A DNA stretch of 64,000 nt from Pelagovum pacificum (GCF_016134045.1 NZ_CP065915.1:1612001-1676000), one strand, 5' to 3'; positions 32,144 through 42,284 are shown, numbered from the stretch's first letter. Notes: generated by a model from the sequence alone, not told the origin. Numbers and translations: made by a program.

Positions 32144-32407
32144 ATGACCGAAACGGAGATGCTTCTGAAGGGGTATGGGCTGACGACGGCGGAGATGTTC
32201 TACCGGATGCCCGACCATCCGCATGTGCTAAACACCTTCGTCTGGCAGGACTACGACCGCGCACCGGACCACGATCGGCTGCTGCGCTTCATCGACTTCT
32301 GGAAGGAGGAGATCGAAGGGCCGCTGCACTCCGTCCGCTACACGCATCGTACGCTCGTCGCGCCCGGCGCGTGGCGGCATGTCGTGGGGGAGTTTCCGGT
32401 GCATTGA
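32144..32407 (+). CDS. usg: Usg family protein
   Basis: This 87-residue protein starts MTETEMLLKGYGLTTAEMFY and continues with MPDHPHVLNTFVWQDYD and EGPLHSVRYTHR, the pattern of the alphaproteobacterial Usg family. The name comes from a gene next to trpF in other bacteria; no biochemical role is established. The start is set by an AGGAGA ribosome site; an in-frame ATG 54 bases upstream lacks one. It diverges from gyrA and converges on gpt. The 205 bp upstream contain the divergent promoters but no further gene. Confidence 0.85.
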   Translation: MTETEMLLKGYGLTTAEMFYRMPDHPHVLNTFVWQDYDRAPDHDRLLRFIDFWKEEIEGPLHSVRYTHRTLVAPGAWRHVVGEFPVH

Positions 32408-32462
32408 CGACAAGGGCGGCGAACGCCCGTCAGGCAACCTTCGAGGGCCGTGCGAGCGGCCC

Positions 32463-32966
32463 TCAGTCCACCCCGCGGTAGGGCTGCACGTATTGCAGCG
32501 CCATGTCCCACGGGAAGAAGATCCAGGTGTCCTGGCTTACCTCGGTGATGAAGCTGTCGACCTGGTTGCGGCCCTGCGGCTTGGCATAGACCGTCGCGAC
32601 GTGGGCCTTGGGCATGTGCGCGCGCACCACTTCGAGCGTGCGGCCCGTGTCGACGAGGTCGTCGACGATCAGAACCCCGGTCCCGTCGCCGACCAGTGCC
32701 ATGTCGGGGAACTTGATCACCTTCGGATCGGCCTGCGTCTGGTGGTTGTAGCTCTTGACGCTGATCGTATCGACGGTGCGGATGTCGAGCTCTCGTGCGA
32801 CGATCATCGCGGGCGCCATGCCGCCGCGGGTGATCGCGACCACTGCTTTCCAGTTGCCGTTGTCGGGCCCGTGGCCGTCGAGCCGCCATGCCAGCGCCCG
32901 CGCGTCGCGGTGAAGCTGGTCCCAGCTGACGTGAAAGCCTTTTTCGTGGGGAAGTCTGTCCTGCAT
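32463..32966 (-). CDS. gpt: Xanthine-guanine phosphoribosyltransferase
   Basis: This 167-residue purine-salvage enzyme makes XMP or GMP from xanthine or guanine and PRPP at the inner face of the membrane. The N-terminal start [20 protein letters not shown] has AAAGGAGAG before it. The PRPP motif is [13 protein letters not shown], and the C-terminal [20 protein letters not shown] contains the base-binding WIxxPW segment typical of XGPRT. It follows the LysE-type gene on the same strand with an 11-bp gap. Confidence 0.94.
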   Translation of the reverse strand: MQDRLPHEKGFHVSWDQLHRDARALAWRLDGHGPDNGNWKAVVAITRGGMAPAMIVARELDIRTVDTISVKSYNHQTQADPKVIKFPDMALVGDGTGVLIVDDLVDTGRTLEVVRAHMPKAHVATVYAKPQGRNQVDSFITEVSQDTWIFFPWDMALQYVQPYRGVD

Positions 32967-32977
32967 GGCTCTCTCCT

Positions 32978-33589
32978 TTAGCCGAGCGCGACGCGGAGGC
33001 CAAGCGCGCCGAGAACGCCGCCGAGGCACCGGTCCGTCACCGGCTTCAGCCGGCGGTAGGCGGCGCGGGCCCGGGCCGCCGAGAAGGCCCGCGCGACGAC
33101 GAGATACCACAGCACCTCGTCCAGGAACACGGCGGCGATGATGGCGATGAGCCACGGCCACGGCGTGCCCGGCGGCACGAGGCCTACGAACACCGCGCCG
33201 AAGAACACGGCCGGTTTCGGGTTGGCGATGAAGGTCAGCAGTCCGGTGCGGATGGCAGAGGGCAGGCTGCGGGCCACCGAGGTCTCCGGCTCGTCCATCG
33301 GTTCGGGCGCATGGCGCCACATGGCGACGGCGATCCAGACGAGGTAAAGCCCGCCGACCACCTTCAGCACCGTCAGCAGGCCGGGCAGCAGTTCGAACAG
33401 GAGCGCGAGGCCGAGCAGGGCGGCCGATGCCCAGATCGCCGCGCCCAACCCGAAGCCTAGGGCTAGGCCGGCAGCGGGGCGGAACCCCTCGGCGGCGGCA
33501 GTGCGCACGGCGACCACGAAGGACGGCCCCGGCGAGATCGCGGCGGCCAGATGGATCGCGATGATCGTGAGGAACGCCGCGGGCGCCAT
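32978..33589 (-). CDS. LysE/RhtB-family amino-acid exporter
   Basis: This inner-membrane protein of 203 residues has about six hydrophobic segments. It opens with [36 protein letters not shown], containing the family's SPGP(S/N) motif, and has FxANPK(P/A) in the middle ([16 protein letters not shown]). Such carriers export amino acids or related compounds; the substrate is unknown. The ATG overlaps the fabI stop codon by one base (TGATG), so the gene is coupled to fabI, and gpt follows 11 bases later. The three form one operon. Confidence 0.9.
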   Translation of the reverse strand: MAPAAFLTIIAIHLAAAISPGPSFVVAVRTAAAEGFRPAAGLALGFGLGAAIWASAALLGLALLFELLPGLLTVLKVVGGLYLVWIAVAMWRHAPEPMDEPETSVARSLPSAIRTGLLTFIANPKPAVFFGAVFVGLVPPGTPWPWLIAIIAAVFLDEVLWYLVVARAFSAARARAAYRRLKPVTDRCLGGVLGALGLRVALG

Positions 33590-34410
33590 CACTTCTTCTG
33601 GGGCGTGACCACGTCGATGTCGGGCGCATCGACGGCCTTCATGCCGACGACGTGGTAGCCGGCGTCGACATGGTGCACCTCGCCCGTCACCGCAGAGCCG
33701 AGATCTGACAGCAGGTAGAGCGCGGAGCCGCCCACGTCCTCGATTGTCACGTTGCGGCGCAGGGGCGAGTTCAGCTCGTTCCATTTCAGAATGTAGCGGA
33801 AGTCGCCGATGCCGCTGGCGGCCAGCGTCTTGATCGGGCCGGCGGAGATCGCGTTGACGCGGATGTTCTTCTTGCCGAGGTCCTCGGCGAGGTAGCGCAC
33901 CGATGCTTCCAGCGCGGCTTTCGCGACGCCCATGACGTTATAGTGCGGCATCACCTGCTCGGCCCCGTAGTAGGTGAGCGTCACGGCGGAGCCGCCGTCC
34001 GTCATCATCTTCTCGGCGCGCTGCATCACGGCGGTGAAGGAATAGACGGAGATATCCATCGACATGGTGAAGTTGGCGCGGCTGGTGTCGACATAGCGAC
34101 CGCGCAGCTCGTTCTTGTCGGAGAAGCCGATCGCGTGGACGATGAAGTCGAGCTGGCCCCAGGTTTCCTTCAGGGACTCGAACAGCGCGTCGATCGAGGC
34201 CTCGTCGCCGACGTCACAGGGCAGGACCAGCGTGCTGCCGAGCTGCGCGGCGAGCGGATCGACCCGCTTCTTGAGCGCGTCGCCCTGGTAGGAGAAGGCG
34301 AGGTCCGCACCGGCGTCGGCGCAGGCCTTCGCGATGCCCCAGGCGATGGATTTCTCGTTCGCGAGCCCCATGATGAGGCCACGCTTGCCCTTAAGAAGTT
34401 CAGACCCCAT
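33589..34410 (-). CDS. fabI: Enoyl-[acyl-carrier-protein] reductase (NADH)
   Basis: FabI performs the last reduction of each fatty acid elongation cycle. The short-chain dehydrogenase fold shows the atypical glycine motif [13 protein letters not shown] and the catalytic pair Tyr and Lys in YNVMGVAK (Y-x6-K), with Tyr in the preceding YYGAEQV. From the ATG at [15 protein letters not shown] the length is 273 residues. A GTG two codons upstream is possible, but GAGGA is better spaced to the ATG. It diverges from pdxH across a 178-bp region and heads the fabI-lysE-gpt operon. Confidence 0.95.
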   Translation of the reverse strand: MGSELLKGKRGLIMGLANEKSIAWGIAKACADAGADLAFSYQGDALKKRVDPLAAQLGSTLVLPCDVGDEASIDALFESLKETWGQLDFIVHAIGFSDKNELRGRYVDTSRANFTMSMDISVYSFTAVMQRAEKMMTDGGSAVTLTYYGAEQVMPHYNVMGVAKAALEASVRYLAEDLGKKNIRVNAISAGPIKTLAASGIGDFRYILKWNELNSPLRRNVTIEDVGGSALYLLSDLGSAVTGEVHHVDAGYHVVGMKAVDAPDIDVVTPQKK

Positions 34411-34588
34411 CGCCACATCCTCGTCAGCCGGAACCGATTACCATATCGGCCTTGTTGCCAATCGTTTAGGCGATCGGCCGATCCTCTTCAAGTCGGCGTG
34501 ACCCCGGTGTCGTGCGGTTCGGGGATATTGCGCGGCCTTGTCATTTGACTTAACTGCCGCGTCGAAACCAGCTTCCCGGACCGCTTTC

Positions 34589-35194
34589 ATGGCCGAGCAG
34601 ACAGACATTTTCGACGCGACGGACCCGTTCGTGCTCACTCGCCGCTGGCTCGCCGAAGCCGACGGCGCGGAGCTCAACGATCCGAACGCGATCGCGCTCG
34701 CCACCGCGGATTCCGAGGGGTTGCCGAACGTGCGCATGGTGCTTCTCAAGGACATTGAGGACGATGCCTTCGTCTTCTATACCAACTACGACAGTGCGAA
34801 GGGACAGGAGCTGAGCGCTTCCGGCAAGGCGGCGTTCGTCATGCACTGGAAGTCCCTGCGCCGCCAGGTCCGCGTAAGAGGCCTCGTCGAACGCGAGGAT
34901 GGCCAGAAGGCCGATGAATATTACGGGTCCCGCTCGCTCAAGAGCCGGCTCGGGGCCTGGGCGTCCAGGCAGTCCCGTCCGCTTGAGAGTCGCGCTTCGC
35001 TGATGGCGGACGTGGCGCGAGAAGGGGTCCGTCACGGAACCGACCCGGCCCGCCCGCCGTTTTGGGGGGGCTTCAGGATCCGCCCGCTCGAGATCGAGTT
35101 CTGGGCGGATGGTGCGTTCCGTCTGCACGACCGGTTCCGGTGGACCCGCCCCGAGGCGTCTGCCGACTGGACGGTACAGCGGCTCTACCCGTAA
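34589..35194 (+). CDS. pdxH: Pyridoxamine 5'-phosphate oxidase
   Basis: This FMN enzyme oxidises pyridoxine or pyridoxamine 5'-phosphate to pyridoxal 5'-phosphate. The 201-residue protein has the FMN-binding segments [37 protein letters not shown] and [10 protein letters not shown], and the C-terminal signature [14 protein letters not shown]...LHDRFRW followed by WTVQRLYP. The start at MAEQTDIFD is family-typical; a TTG 51 bases upstream would add atypical residues. A terminator follows. Confidence 0.95.
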   Translation: MAEQTDIFDATDPFVLTRRWLAEADGAELNDPNAIALATADSEGLPNVRMVLLKDIEDDAFVFYTNYDSAKGQELSASGKAAFVMHWKSLRRQVRVRGLVEREDGQKADEYYGSRSLKSRLGAWASRQSRPLESRASLMADVAREGVRHGTDPARPPFWGGFRIRPLEIEFWADGAFRLHDRFRWTRPEASADWTVQRLYP

Positions 35195-35211
35195 GGGCAG
35201 GTTGTGCCGGC

Positions 35212-35230
35212 AGGCCGGTTGGCCTTTTTT
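35212..35230 (+). terminator. Terminator of pdxH
   Basis: AGGCC, loop GGTT and GGCCT are followed by a six-base T-run, 17 bases after the pdxH stop. Confidence 0.8.
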
Positions 35231-35283
35231 GTGTAACGTAAGAGTGATGATACCTACTCCATGACTTAATTGGAGGCGCCGTC

Positions 35284-35838
35284 ATGGCCCCTCTCAGGTT
35301 GGAAAGAATGAACAACGACGAAACTGATGGCACGGAGACGGTCCAGGGCCAGGTGAAGTGGTTCGATCCCGCGAAGGGGTTCGGCTTCATCCTGTCCGAC
35401 GACGGCGGCCCCGACATCCTCTTACATGCGAATGTCCTGCGAAACTTCGGACAAAGCTCGGTCGCCGACAGGTCCGGGATCCTGGTGGAGGTCCAGGTCA
35501 CTCCGCGGGGAAAGCAGGCGCTGGCGGTGTTGGAAATCACACCGCCGGAAACACCCACCACAACCGGGCTTTCTGATCTCGACGAGTTCGATGCCGAGGA
35601 TCTCGCGCAGGTGGAAATCAGCCCCGCGCGGGTGAAGTGGTTCGACAAGGGCAAGGGATTCGGCTTTGCGAATGCCTTCGGCCTCAGCGATGATATCTTC
35701 GTCCATATCGAGGTGCTGCGGCGCTCCGGTCTTGCCGACCTTCAACCGGGCGAGGCCGTGTGCCTGCGCATCGTGGACGGCAAACGCGGAAAGATGGCGA
35801 TGGAGGTTCTGTCATGGGAAGCGGCATTGAACGACTAG
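35284..35838 (+). CDS. Protein with two cold-shock domains
   Basis: This 184-residue protein is built of two CspA-like domains. The first (about 20-90) starts VQGQVKWFDPAKGFGFILSD and the second (about 115-180) starts SPARVKWFDKGKGFGFANAF. Each holds the RNP1 motif KGFGF and, in the second, RNP2-like DDIFVHIE. They are joined by an acidic linker. Such tandem proteins bind single-stranded nucleic acid and are typical of alphaproteobacteria; the target is unknown. The next gene starts inside its 3' end, so the pair is coupled. TTGGAGG-like sequence lies upstream of the ATG. Confidence 0.9.
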   Translation: MAPLRLERMNNDETDGTETVQGQVKWFDPAKGFGFILSDDGGPDILLHANVLRNFGQSSVADRSGILVEVQVTPRGKQALAVLEITPPETPTTTGLSDLDEFDAEDLAQVEISPARVKWFDKGKGFGFANAFGLSDDIFVHIEVLRRSGLADLQPGEAVCLRIVDGKRGKMAMEVLSWEAALND

Positions 35839-36296
35839 CGGCCGCCGCCGCGATCTTCGTGACGCTGGCGGGGCAGGGCGCGGCGCAATCGCTCTGCGCC
35901 GACGACCGCGTGACGGTGATCGGCGACTTCGGGCAGGCCCGTTTCACGGTCTCCGTCGCCGACGACAACCAGGAACGCGCGCGCGGGCTGATGTATGTCC
36001 AGGAGATGCCGACGATGGCCGGCATGCTCTTCGTCTACGAGCGCCCGCAACCGGCGAGCTTCTGGATGGAGAACACGTTGATCCCGCTCGACATGATCTT
36101 CGCGGGCGAGGACGGCACGGTCGAAACCGTCCATGCCGAGGCGCAGCCGCTCGACCGGACCTCAATCTTCGGCGGGGACGAGATCAAGTATGTCCTCGAG
36201 ATCAACGGCGGCCTTGCCGAGCAACTCGGGATCGAGCCGGGCGCGATCCTGCAGCACCCGATGATCGGGCCGGAGGCGGCAGCCCCCTGCGGCTGA
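35814..36296 (+). CDS. DUF192 family exported protein
   Basis: From the ATG preceded by GGAGG (MGSGIERLAAAAAIFVTLAG) the protein has 160 residues with a Sec signal peptide, then the DUF192 domain: VADDNQERARGLMYVQEMP and FWMENTLIPLDMIF. The family is widespread but of unknown function, probably periplasmic. It overlaps the double cold-shock gene by 25 bp, an arrangement I recall from Rhodobacteraceae. Confidence 0.9.
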   Translation: MGSGIERLAAAAAIFVTLAGQGAAQSLCADDRVTVIGDFGQARFTVSVADDNQERARGLMYVQEMPTMAGMLFVYERPQPASFWMENTLIPLDMIFAGEDGTVETVHAEAQPLDRTSIFGGDEIKYVLEINGGLAEQLGIEPGAILQHPMIGPEAAAPCG

Positions 36297-36320
36297 CGTC
36301 CGAGTGATTGGAGGCGAATC

Positions 36321-36342
36321 GGACGAGCCGCTAAGCTCGTCC
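36321..36342 (+). terminator. Terminator-like hairpin after the DUF192 gene
   Basis: GGACGAG, an eight-base loop and CTCGTCC lie 24 bases after the stop; the downstream sequence has a short TTTT. Confidence 0.6.
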
Positions 36343-36379
36343 CATTACCTTTTCGATTCACTCATTCGAGGCACGTAAA

Positions 36380-37216
36380 ATGTTCCGTATACAGACCATG
36401 ACGGCTGCCGCGTTCGCGGTGGCCTTCCCCGCGATGGTGTCCGCCGACTACACTCACGCGCTTGGCGACCTTGCCGACCACTTCTCTCACGCGCCCCACA
36501 CGAAGCCCGGTCTTCTGCAGATCCCGGTGCCCGTCGATCCCGCCCATCGGGCCGGCATCGGGGAGGCGATCGGCGATGCGCTTGGCGATCTCCAGCAACG
36601 GCCCGGCTGCGGGGCGCAGGCCCGTTCGATGGCGGAGCTGTCGGGGATGCTCGACCAGCTCGGCCGGGACGGAATCGACCCCGGCGCGCTCGCCCTCGCG
36701 CGCGGCCTGATCGACGACATGAGCGACTGCGCGCCGCTCGATGTCGCGATGCTGCCCGAGCCGCTGGTGAAACCAGTGCCGGCGCCGCTCCCGCCGGCAG
36801 CACAGGCAGCGCCCACCGTCGACCCATTGCCGCCGGCGGACGACACCCAGACCGGCGACGACTTCGGCACGACCGCGGTGAGCTTCGCCGGCACATGGAC
36901 CAACGCGCGCGCCTACTGGGCGGTCAGCGGCACCGAGCTTCAGATCGGCGAACATACGGTCTGGATCGAACATGCCGCCGCCCGGTCGGGCGCTTTCGAC
37001 TACCAGTACGTGATGAGCAACGGCGAAGACAAACGCCTGTCGGGCAGCTGGTCCGCACCCGCCGACCTCAGCCGGATCGACATCACCTGGTCCGACGGCG
37101 ACAGCCAGAGCCTGCCGCTCAAGCAGCTCGGCCCGGACAAGGTGTCGGTCGAGATCGACCCACCGTTCGAGACGGATGAGCATCTCGTCATCGAATTCGA
37201 CCGGATCGAGGGCTGA
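36380..37216 (+). CDS. Exported hypothetical protein, Pro/Ala-rich linker and C-terminal beta domain
   Basis: This 278-residue protein has an N-terminal signal peptide (MFRIQTMTAAAFAVAFPAMV, cleaved near SADY). A helical region with two Cys residues (PGCGAQ, DDMSDCAP) follows, then a linker rich in Pro and Ala (LPEPLVKPVPAPLPPAAQ). The C-terminal part of about 110 residues (AVSFAGTWTNARAYWAVSG ...) reads as antiparallel beta. I do not recognise a family. It is probably periplasmic and monocistronic: hairpins lie on both sides. Confidence 0.7.
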   Translation: MFRIQTMTAAAFAVAFPAMVSADYTHALGDLADHFSHAPHTKPGLLQIPVPVDPAHRAGIGEAIGDALGDLQQRPGCGAQARSMAELSGMLDQLGRDGIDPGALALARGLIDDMSDCAPLDVAMLPEPLVKPVPAPLPPAAQAAPTVDPLPPADDTQTGDDFGTTAVSFAGTWTNARAYWAVSGTELQIGEHTVWIEHAAARSGAFDYQYVMSNGEDKRLSGSWSAPADLSRIDITWSDGDSQSLPLKQLGPDKVSVEIDPPFETDEHLVIEFDRIEG

Positions 37217-37234
37217 TTCCGTCTCATTGGCGAT

Positions 37235-37258
37235 GCCCGGTCTTTCCAAAGGCCGGGC
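37235..37258 (+). terminator. Terminator-like hairpin before tRNA-Pro
   Basis: GCCCGG and CCGGGC enclose complementary CTTT and AAAG; TTCGTTCT follows. It lies 18 bases after the stop of the preceding gene. Confidence 0.6.
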
Positions 37259-37283
37259 TTCGTTCTAAGGACGCCAGCACGGT

Positions 37284-37360
37284 CGGGGCGTGGCGCAGTC
37301 TGGTAGCGCACCTGTTTTGGGTACAGGGGGTCGTGAGTTCGAATCTCGCCGCCCCGACCA
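37284..37360 (+). tRNA. tRNA-Pro(TGG)
   Basis: This 77-nt tRNA includes an encoded CCA. Acceptor CGGGGCG pairs with CGCCCCG; anticodon stem CCTGT/ACAGG has loop TTTGGGT, anticodon TGG; the T arm contains GTTCGAATC. The 3' end shows no insertion. Confidence 0.96.
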
Positions 37361-37366
37361 CTTCCC

Positions 37367-37843
37367 TCAGAAGGGCACGCCGCCCGCACGCGCCATCACG
37401 TCCCGCATCACGGACTCGGTTCGGGTGTCGGGAATGCGAATCACGCGCACGCCGCCGTCCTGCTGGGGGACGTTGATGTAATTGTCCGCGGTCACGACGA
37501 TGCCATCCGCCGACTGGCGGCTGGCAAAGCTGATGACGAAGCGCGGCAGATCGTCGACCGTACCGTCGAACTCCAGGATCAGGGACGCCGCGGCCTCGAC
37601 CGGTGGCAGGGACTCGCAGCGAATCTCGTTGCGGCTGTCCTCGACGAGTGTCTGGCCCGGTTGATTGCAGGCAGCCCCGGCGGCGGCGAACAGCCCGGCG
37701 GGATGTTCCGCGAACAGGGCCCGGCTCTGCCCCGGTGCGATTCCCTCCGCAGTCACCGGCACGGGCTCCGGCACGGGGGCCGTGGCCGACTCGCCGCAGG
37801 CGGCGAGAAGCAGGAACGGGGCGAAAAGACTCATCGGACGCAT
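37367..37843 (-). CDS. Putative lipoprotein
   Basis: This 158-residue protein has a lipoprotein signal: MRPMSLFAPFLLLAACGES, with lipobox LLAAC and Cys16 as the acylation site. A short linker rich in Pro and Val (ATAPVPEPVPVTAEG) precedes a folded part with two Cys (ACNQPG, IRCESLP) that could form a disulfide. I do not recognise the domain. It would be anchored in the periplasm. It converges on tRNA-Pro, with only six bases between. Confidence 0.72.
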   Translation of the reverse strand: MRPMSLFAPFLLLAACGESATAPVPEPVPVTAEGIAPGQSRALFAEHPAGLFAAAGAACNQPGQTLVEDSRNEIRCESLPPVEAAASLILEFDGTVDDLPRFVISFASRQSADGIVVTADNYINVPQQDGGVRVIRIPDTRTESVMRDVMARAGGVPF

Positions 37844-38154
37844 ACGTATCTCCGGTCAGGCGCTTGCACCGTTGCATGTATGCCGCTGCTCCACCACCGG
37901 GGAGGGGGAGCGGATAAGATCATGCCCCGGCGGTGGATATGTCGGCGCCAAGGCGTTCGGGGCGCGGTATGCAGCAGCGAACTGCCTTGATTTTTTGCCA
38001 TTTCCGTCGGCTGTCAGTCGGCCGTCCGGCGGAGGCAATGTGGATCAAGCTGTGGGAGAATCGCGGGGGACCGCCCAAGAATCGATCTTGGCCACTTCAT
38101 CAACCACAGTCAGGCACATTTTGTTAAAAATGGTCGTTGACCCCCTAGGTGTAG
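37844..38154. other. Intergenic region upstream of nrdJ, no gene seen
   Basis: The divergent region between the lipoprotein gene and nrdJ (544 bp in all, to 38387) holds no convincing coding sequence. I looked for a cobalamin riboswitch, expected for a B12-dependent enzyme, and saw no B12-box-like segment. The promoter-proximal part contains NrdR-box-like sites, listed separately. A hairpin near 38241-38262 lies in the leader. Confidence 0.5.
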
Positions 38155-38201
38155 ACGGGCAATCTAGTGGCTGTCGACCGAGGGCACACAAGATATAGTG
38201 G
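38155..38201 (+). promoter_or_regulatory. Two NrdR-box-like sites upstream of nrdJ
   Basis: ACACAAGATATAGTGG (38186-38201) is close to the NrdR box acaCwAtATaTwGtgt. A weaker copy, ACGGGCAATCTAGTGG (38155-38170), lies exactly 31 bp upstream, the spacing (three helical turns) at which NrdR boxes usually occur in pairs. This predicts ATP/dATP-dependent repression by NrdR of the ribonucleotide reductase gene about 190 bp downstream. Confidence 0.65.
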
Positions 38202-38387
38202 ATCCGGCGACGCAGGGACAGACATCACCACCAGATGGGGCCACAAGTTGTGGTCCTCCATACCTCGGACCCTCATTCCGGGGTAGATGTCCCGCGCGTC
38301 GCGCCCAGGTCGGTGCAGGCTAACCGGCGCCCGTTGCGGCGCAGCACGACCGAAACCGCCGGAAGGGCGGCACCAAAGGGGCAGAGA

Positions 38388-41300
38388 ATGAAGATCGAAC
38401 GTCGTTTCACCAAGTCAGGCCAGGACGCTTACGCCGACATCGAGTTCCGTGTGACCTCGTCGGAGATCCGCAACCCCGACGGAACGACCGTCTTCAAGCT
38501 CGACGATTGTGAAGTGCCGACCCGCTGGAGCCAGGTCGCCTCCGACGTTATCGCCCAGAAGTACTTCCGCAAGGCTGGCGTGCCCTCGAAGATCGAGCGC
38601 GTGAAGGAAAAGGACGTCCCCGAGTTCCTGTGGCGCGGCAAGCCTGCCGCCGATGCCGTGATGGGCGGTGAGACTTCCGCCCGCCAGGTCTTCGACCGTC
38701 TCGCCGGCGCCTGGACCTATTGGGGCTGGAAGGGTGGCTACTTCACCGACGAAGCCGACGCCCGCGCCTATTTCGACGAGATGCGCTTCATGCTTGCCAC
38801 CCAGATGGCCGCGCCGAACAGCCCGCAGTGGTTCAACACCGGCCTGCACTGGGCCTACGGCATCGATGGCCCGGCGCAGGGCCACTATTACGTCGACTGG
38901 AAGACCGGCAAGCTGACCAAGTCGAAATCCTCCTACGAGCACCCGCAGCCCCACGCCTGCTTCATCCAGTCCGTCGAGGACGATCTGGTGAACGAAGGCG
39001 GTATCATGGACCTCTGGGTCCGAGAGGCGCGGCTCTTCAAGTACGGCTCCGGCACCGGCACGAACTTCTCGTCGCTGCGCGCCGAGGGCGAGAAGCTCTC
39101 CGGCGGCGGCAAGTCCTCCGGCCTGATGGGCTTCCTCAAGATTGGCGACCGCGCGGCGGGCGCCATCAAGTCTGGCGGCACGACCCGTCGGGCAGCGAAG
39201 ATGGTGATCGTGGACGCCGATCACCCGGACATCGAGGACTTCATCAACTGGAAGGTCCTCGAGGAGCAGAAGGTCGCGTCGATCGTAGCCGGTTCGAAGA
39301 TGCACGAGCAGAAGCTCAACGCCATCTTCAAGGCCATTCGCCAGTGGGACGGGGCAGAGGCCGACGCCTACGACCCCAAGGCGAACCCGGGGCTGAAAGA
39401 GGCGGTCCGTGAAGCCAAGAAGGTCGCCATTCCAGAGACTTACGTCAAGCGGGTGCTGGACTATGCCCGCCAAGGTCATACCAGCATCCACTTCCCCACC
39501 TACGACACGGACTGGGATTCGGAAGCCTACAACTCCGTCTCCGGGCAGAACTCGAACAACTCGATCCGCGTGACCGACGCGTTCCTCGACGCCGTCCGCA
39601 GCGACGGCGAGTGGGAGCTCATCAGCCGCACCGACGGGTCCGTCACCAAGACCGTGAAGGCCCGCGACCTGTGGGAGCAGGTCGGCCACGCCGCATGGGC
39701 TTGTGCCGATCCGGGCATCCAGTTCCACGACACCGTCAACGCCTGGCACACCTGCCCGGAAGACGGCCCGATCCGCGGCTCGAACCCGTGCTCGGAATAC
39801 ATGTTCCTGGACGACACGGCCTGTAACCTCGCCTCGATGAACCTGCTGACCTTCTACAAGGACGGCGAGTTCCGGGCGGAGGATTACATGCACGCCTCGC
39901 GCCTCTGGACGCTGACGCTCGAAGTGTCGGTGATGATGGCGCAGTTCCCGTCCAAGGAGATCGCCCAGCGGTCCTACGACTTCCGCACCCTTGGCCTCGG
40001 CTACGCCAACATCGGCGGGCTGCTGATGAACATGGGCCTCGGCTACGACTCCGACGCGGGCCGGGCCCTCGGCGGTGCGCTGACGGCGCTGATGACCGGC
40101 GTGGCCTATGCCACCTCGGCCGAGATCGCCTCCGAGCTCGGCGCTTTCCCGGGCTACGAACGCAACGCGCAGCACATGCTCCGCGTGATCCGCAACCACC
40201 GCACGGCGGCGCACGGCAAGCACGACGGCTACGAAGACCTCGCTGTGAAGCCGGTCGCGCTGGACCAGCACAATTGCCCCGACCAGCGGCTCGTCGCGCT
40301 CGCGGCATCCGCCTGGGACGAGGCGCTCGCCCTCGGCGAGAAGCACGGCTACCGCAACGCCCAGTCGACCGTCATCGCGCCCACCGGCACGATCGGCCTC
40401 GTCATGGATTGCGACACCACGGGGATCGAGCCGGACTTCGCGCTCGTGAAGTTCAAGAAGCTCGCCGGCGGCGGCTACTTCAAGATCATCAACCAGTCGG
40501 TGCCCTCCGCGCTCGAGACGCTCGGCTACGGCCCGGCGCAGATCGAGGAGATCGTCGCCTACGCCGTCGGTCACGGCACGCTCGGCAATGCGCCCGGTAT
40601 CAGCCACACGGCGCTTGTCGGACACGGGTTCACCCGGTCGGAGATCGACAAGATCGAAGCGGCGCTGCCGTCGGCCTTCGACATCCGCTTCGTGTTCAAC
40701 CAGTGGACGCTGGGCGAGGAGTTCTGCAAGAAGACACTTGGCATCCCCGAGGCGAAGCTGAACGACCCGACTTTCAACCTGCTGCAGCACCTCGGTTTCT
40801 CCAAGGCCGACATCGACGCCGCCAACGACCACGTCTGCGGGACGATGACGCTCGAAGGGGCGCCGCACCTGTCGCCGAAGCACTACCACGTCTTTGACTG
40901 TGCCAACCCCTGCGGCAAGAAGGGCACGCGCTACCTCTCCGTCGACAGCCACATCCGCATGATGGCCGCCGCGCAGAGCTTCATCTCCGGCGCGATCTCC
41001 AAGACGATCAACATGGCCAACGACGCCACGATCGAGGATTGCCAGAAGGCCTACGAGCTGTCCTGGTCGCTCGGCGTGAAGGCGAACGCGCTCTACCGCG
41101 ACGGCTCCAAGTTGAGCCAGCCGCTCGCCGCCGCGCTGATCGAGGATGACGACGACGCCCGCGAGACGCTGGAGAGCGGCACGCCGAACGAGAAGGCGAC
41201 CGTGCTGGCCGAGAAGATCGTCGAGAAGATCATCGTCAAGGAAGTCGAGCGTCAGCAGGCGCGCGAGAAGATGCCGCAGCGTCGCCGGGGCTACACCCAG

Positions 41301-42053
41301 AAGGCGATCATCGGCGGCCACAAGGTCTATCTCCGCACCGGCGAATACGACGACGGCAAGCTCGGCGAGATCTTCATCGACATGCACAAGGAAGGCGCCG
41401 GCTTCCGCGCGATGATGAACAACTTCGCCATCGCCGTGTCCGTCGGCCTTCAGTACGGGGTGCCGCTGGAGGAGTTCGTGGACGCCTTCACCTTCACCAA
41501 GTTCGAGCCCGCGGGCATGGTTCAGGGCAACGACTCCATCAAGTCGGCGACCTCGATCCTCGACTACATCTTCCGCGAGCTGGCGGTCTCCTACCTCGAC
41601 CGGACCGACCTGGCCCACGTGAAGCCGGAAGGGGTCAGCTTCGACGACCTCGGCCGCGGCGAGGAAGAGGGCGTGTCGAACGTCCGTCCGGTTCCCGACA
41701 GCCGTGCGGCGTCGCCGATCGAGGTGCTGAAGCAGGTCGCCTCCTCGGGCTACATGCGCAAGCGCCTTCCGCAGGAGCTGATGGTCCTGAATGGCGGGGC
41801 AGGGGCGGTCGCGCTCGACGGGGCCGACCCGGTCGCGACGCTCTCGACCCTCGTGCCGGAAGTGGGCACGGCGACGGCGAAGGCCAGCTCTGCTGGCGCG
41901 GCGACCTCGAGCATGGCGCTCAGCTCTCGCGACAAGGCCAAGATGCAGGGCTACGAAGGCGACCCGTGCGGCGAATGCGGCAACTACACGCTGGTCCGCA
42001 ACGGCACCTGCATGAAGTGCAACACCTGCGGCGGCACGTCCGGCTGCAGCTGA
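38388..42053 (+). CDS. nrdJ: Adenosylcobalamin-dependent (class II) ribonucleotide reductase
   Basis: NrdJ reduces ribonucleotides to deoxyribonucleotides using adenosylcobalamin as radical source. From [20 protein letters not shown] it has 1221 residues, the length of the long alphaproteobacterial form. Recognisable are [16 protein letters not shown], the active-site [23 protein letters not shown] and [11 protein letters not shown]. The C-terminus ends in a Cys-rich metal-binding tail ([10 protein letters not shown]...CMKCNTCGG). The longer open frame upstream is not protein-like and an AAGGGG site favours this ATG. It appears to be the only ribonucleotide reductase in the window. Confidence 0.96.
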   Translation: MKIERRFTKSGQDAYADIEFRVTSSEIRNPDGTTVFKLDDCEVPTRWSQVASDVIAQKYFRKAGVPSKIERVKEKDVPEFLWRGKPAADAVMGGETSARQVFDRLAGAWTYWGWKGGYFTDEADARAYFDEMRFMLATQMAAPNSPQWFNTGLHWAYGIDGPAQGHYYVDWKTGKLTKSKSSYEHPQPHACFIQSVEDDLVNEGGIMDLWVREARLFKYGSGTGTNFSSLRAEGEKLSGGGKSSGLMGFLKIGDRAAGAIKSGGTTRRAAKMVIVDADHPDIEDFINWKVLEEQKVASIVAGSKMHEQKLNAIFKAIRQWDGAEADAYDPKANPGLKEAVREAKKVAIPETYVKRVLDYARQGHTSIHFPTYDTDWDSEAYNSVSGQNSNNSIRVTDAFLDAVRSDGEWELISRTDGSVTKTVKARDLWEQVGHAAWACADPGIQFHDTVNAWHTCPEDGPIRGSNPCSEYMFLDDTACNLASMNLLTFYKDGEFRAEDYMHASRLWTLTLEVSVMMAQFPSKEIAQRSYDFRTLGLGYANIGGLLMNMGLGYDSDAGRALGGALTALMTGVAYATSAEIASELGAFPGYERNAQHMLRVIRNHRTAAHGKHDGYEDLAVKPVALDQHNCPDQRLVALAASAWDEALALGEKHGYRNAQSTVIAPTGTIGLVMDCDTTGIEPDFALVKFKKLAGGGYFKIINQSVPSALETLGYGPAQIEEIVAYAVGHGTLGNAPGISHTALVGHGFTRSEIDKIEAALPSAFDIRFVFNQWTLGEEFCKKTLGIPEAKLNDPTFNLLQHLGFSKADIDAANDHVCGTMTLEGAPHLSPKHYHVFDCANPCGKKGTRYLSVDSHIRMMAAAQSFISGAISKTINMANDATIEDCQKAYELSWSLGVKANALYRDGSKLSQPLAAALIEDDDDARETLESGTPNEKATVLAEKIVEKIIVKEVERQQAREKMPQRRRGYTQKAIIGGHKVYLRTGEYDDGKLGEIFIDMHKEGAGFRAMMNNFAIAVSVGLQYGVPLEEFVDAFTFTKFEPAGMVQGNDSIKSATSILDYIFRELAVSYLDRTDLAHVKPEGVSFDDLGRGEEEGVSNVRPVPDSRAASPIEVLKQVASSGYMRKRLPQELMVLNGGAGAVALDGADPVATLSTLVPEVGTATAKASSAGAATSSMALSSRDKAKMQGYEGDPCGECGNYTLVRNGTCMKCNTCGGTSGCS

Positions 42054-42261
42054 GGGGAGACAAGTCATCCGGTCATGGGGGATCCTCCGCCGTGGGAACG
42101 ACGGAGACCATGACAGGCAAACGTTAAGACGAGGTTTCGGGGGCGTGGCAGTCAGGCTGTCAGCCCGCCTCCGACCCGCCCCCTGCCTAGAGGGGGCATG
42201 ACGTTCAGGCCGCAGGCAGAAACCGGGCGGTACACATAATCGAGCCTGAACGGCAAAACTC
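42054..42261 (+). other. Transcribed spacer between nrdJ and its terminator, no gene seen
   Basis: About 200 bp separate the nrdJ stop from the first strong terminator on the plus strand. No coding sequence is visible. Several self-complementary stretches (for example around 42145-42200) leave room for a 3'-UTR-derived small RNA, but nothing identifies one. Confidence 0.3.
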
Positions 42262-42284
42262 AGGGGGCTTCGGCCCCCTTTTTC
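42262..42284 (+). terminator. Terminator on the nrdJ strand
   Basis: GGGGGC, loop TTCG and GCCCCC are followed by TTTTTCTTT: a classical UUCG-loop terminator. Confidence 0.92.

Noticed and set aside
37844..38387. Cobalamin riboswitch upstream of nrdJ
   Set aside because: Expected for a B12 enzyme, but I could not see a B12 box or the conserved core; a covariance search would settle it.
38415..42068. Very long open frame antisense to nrdJ (1217 codons)
   Set aside because: High-GC coding DNA leaves antisense frames open. The translation is rich in Arg, Val, Asp and His without domains, and the plus strand is clearly nrdJ.
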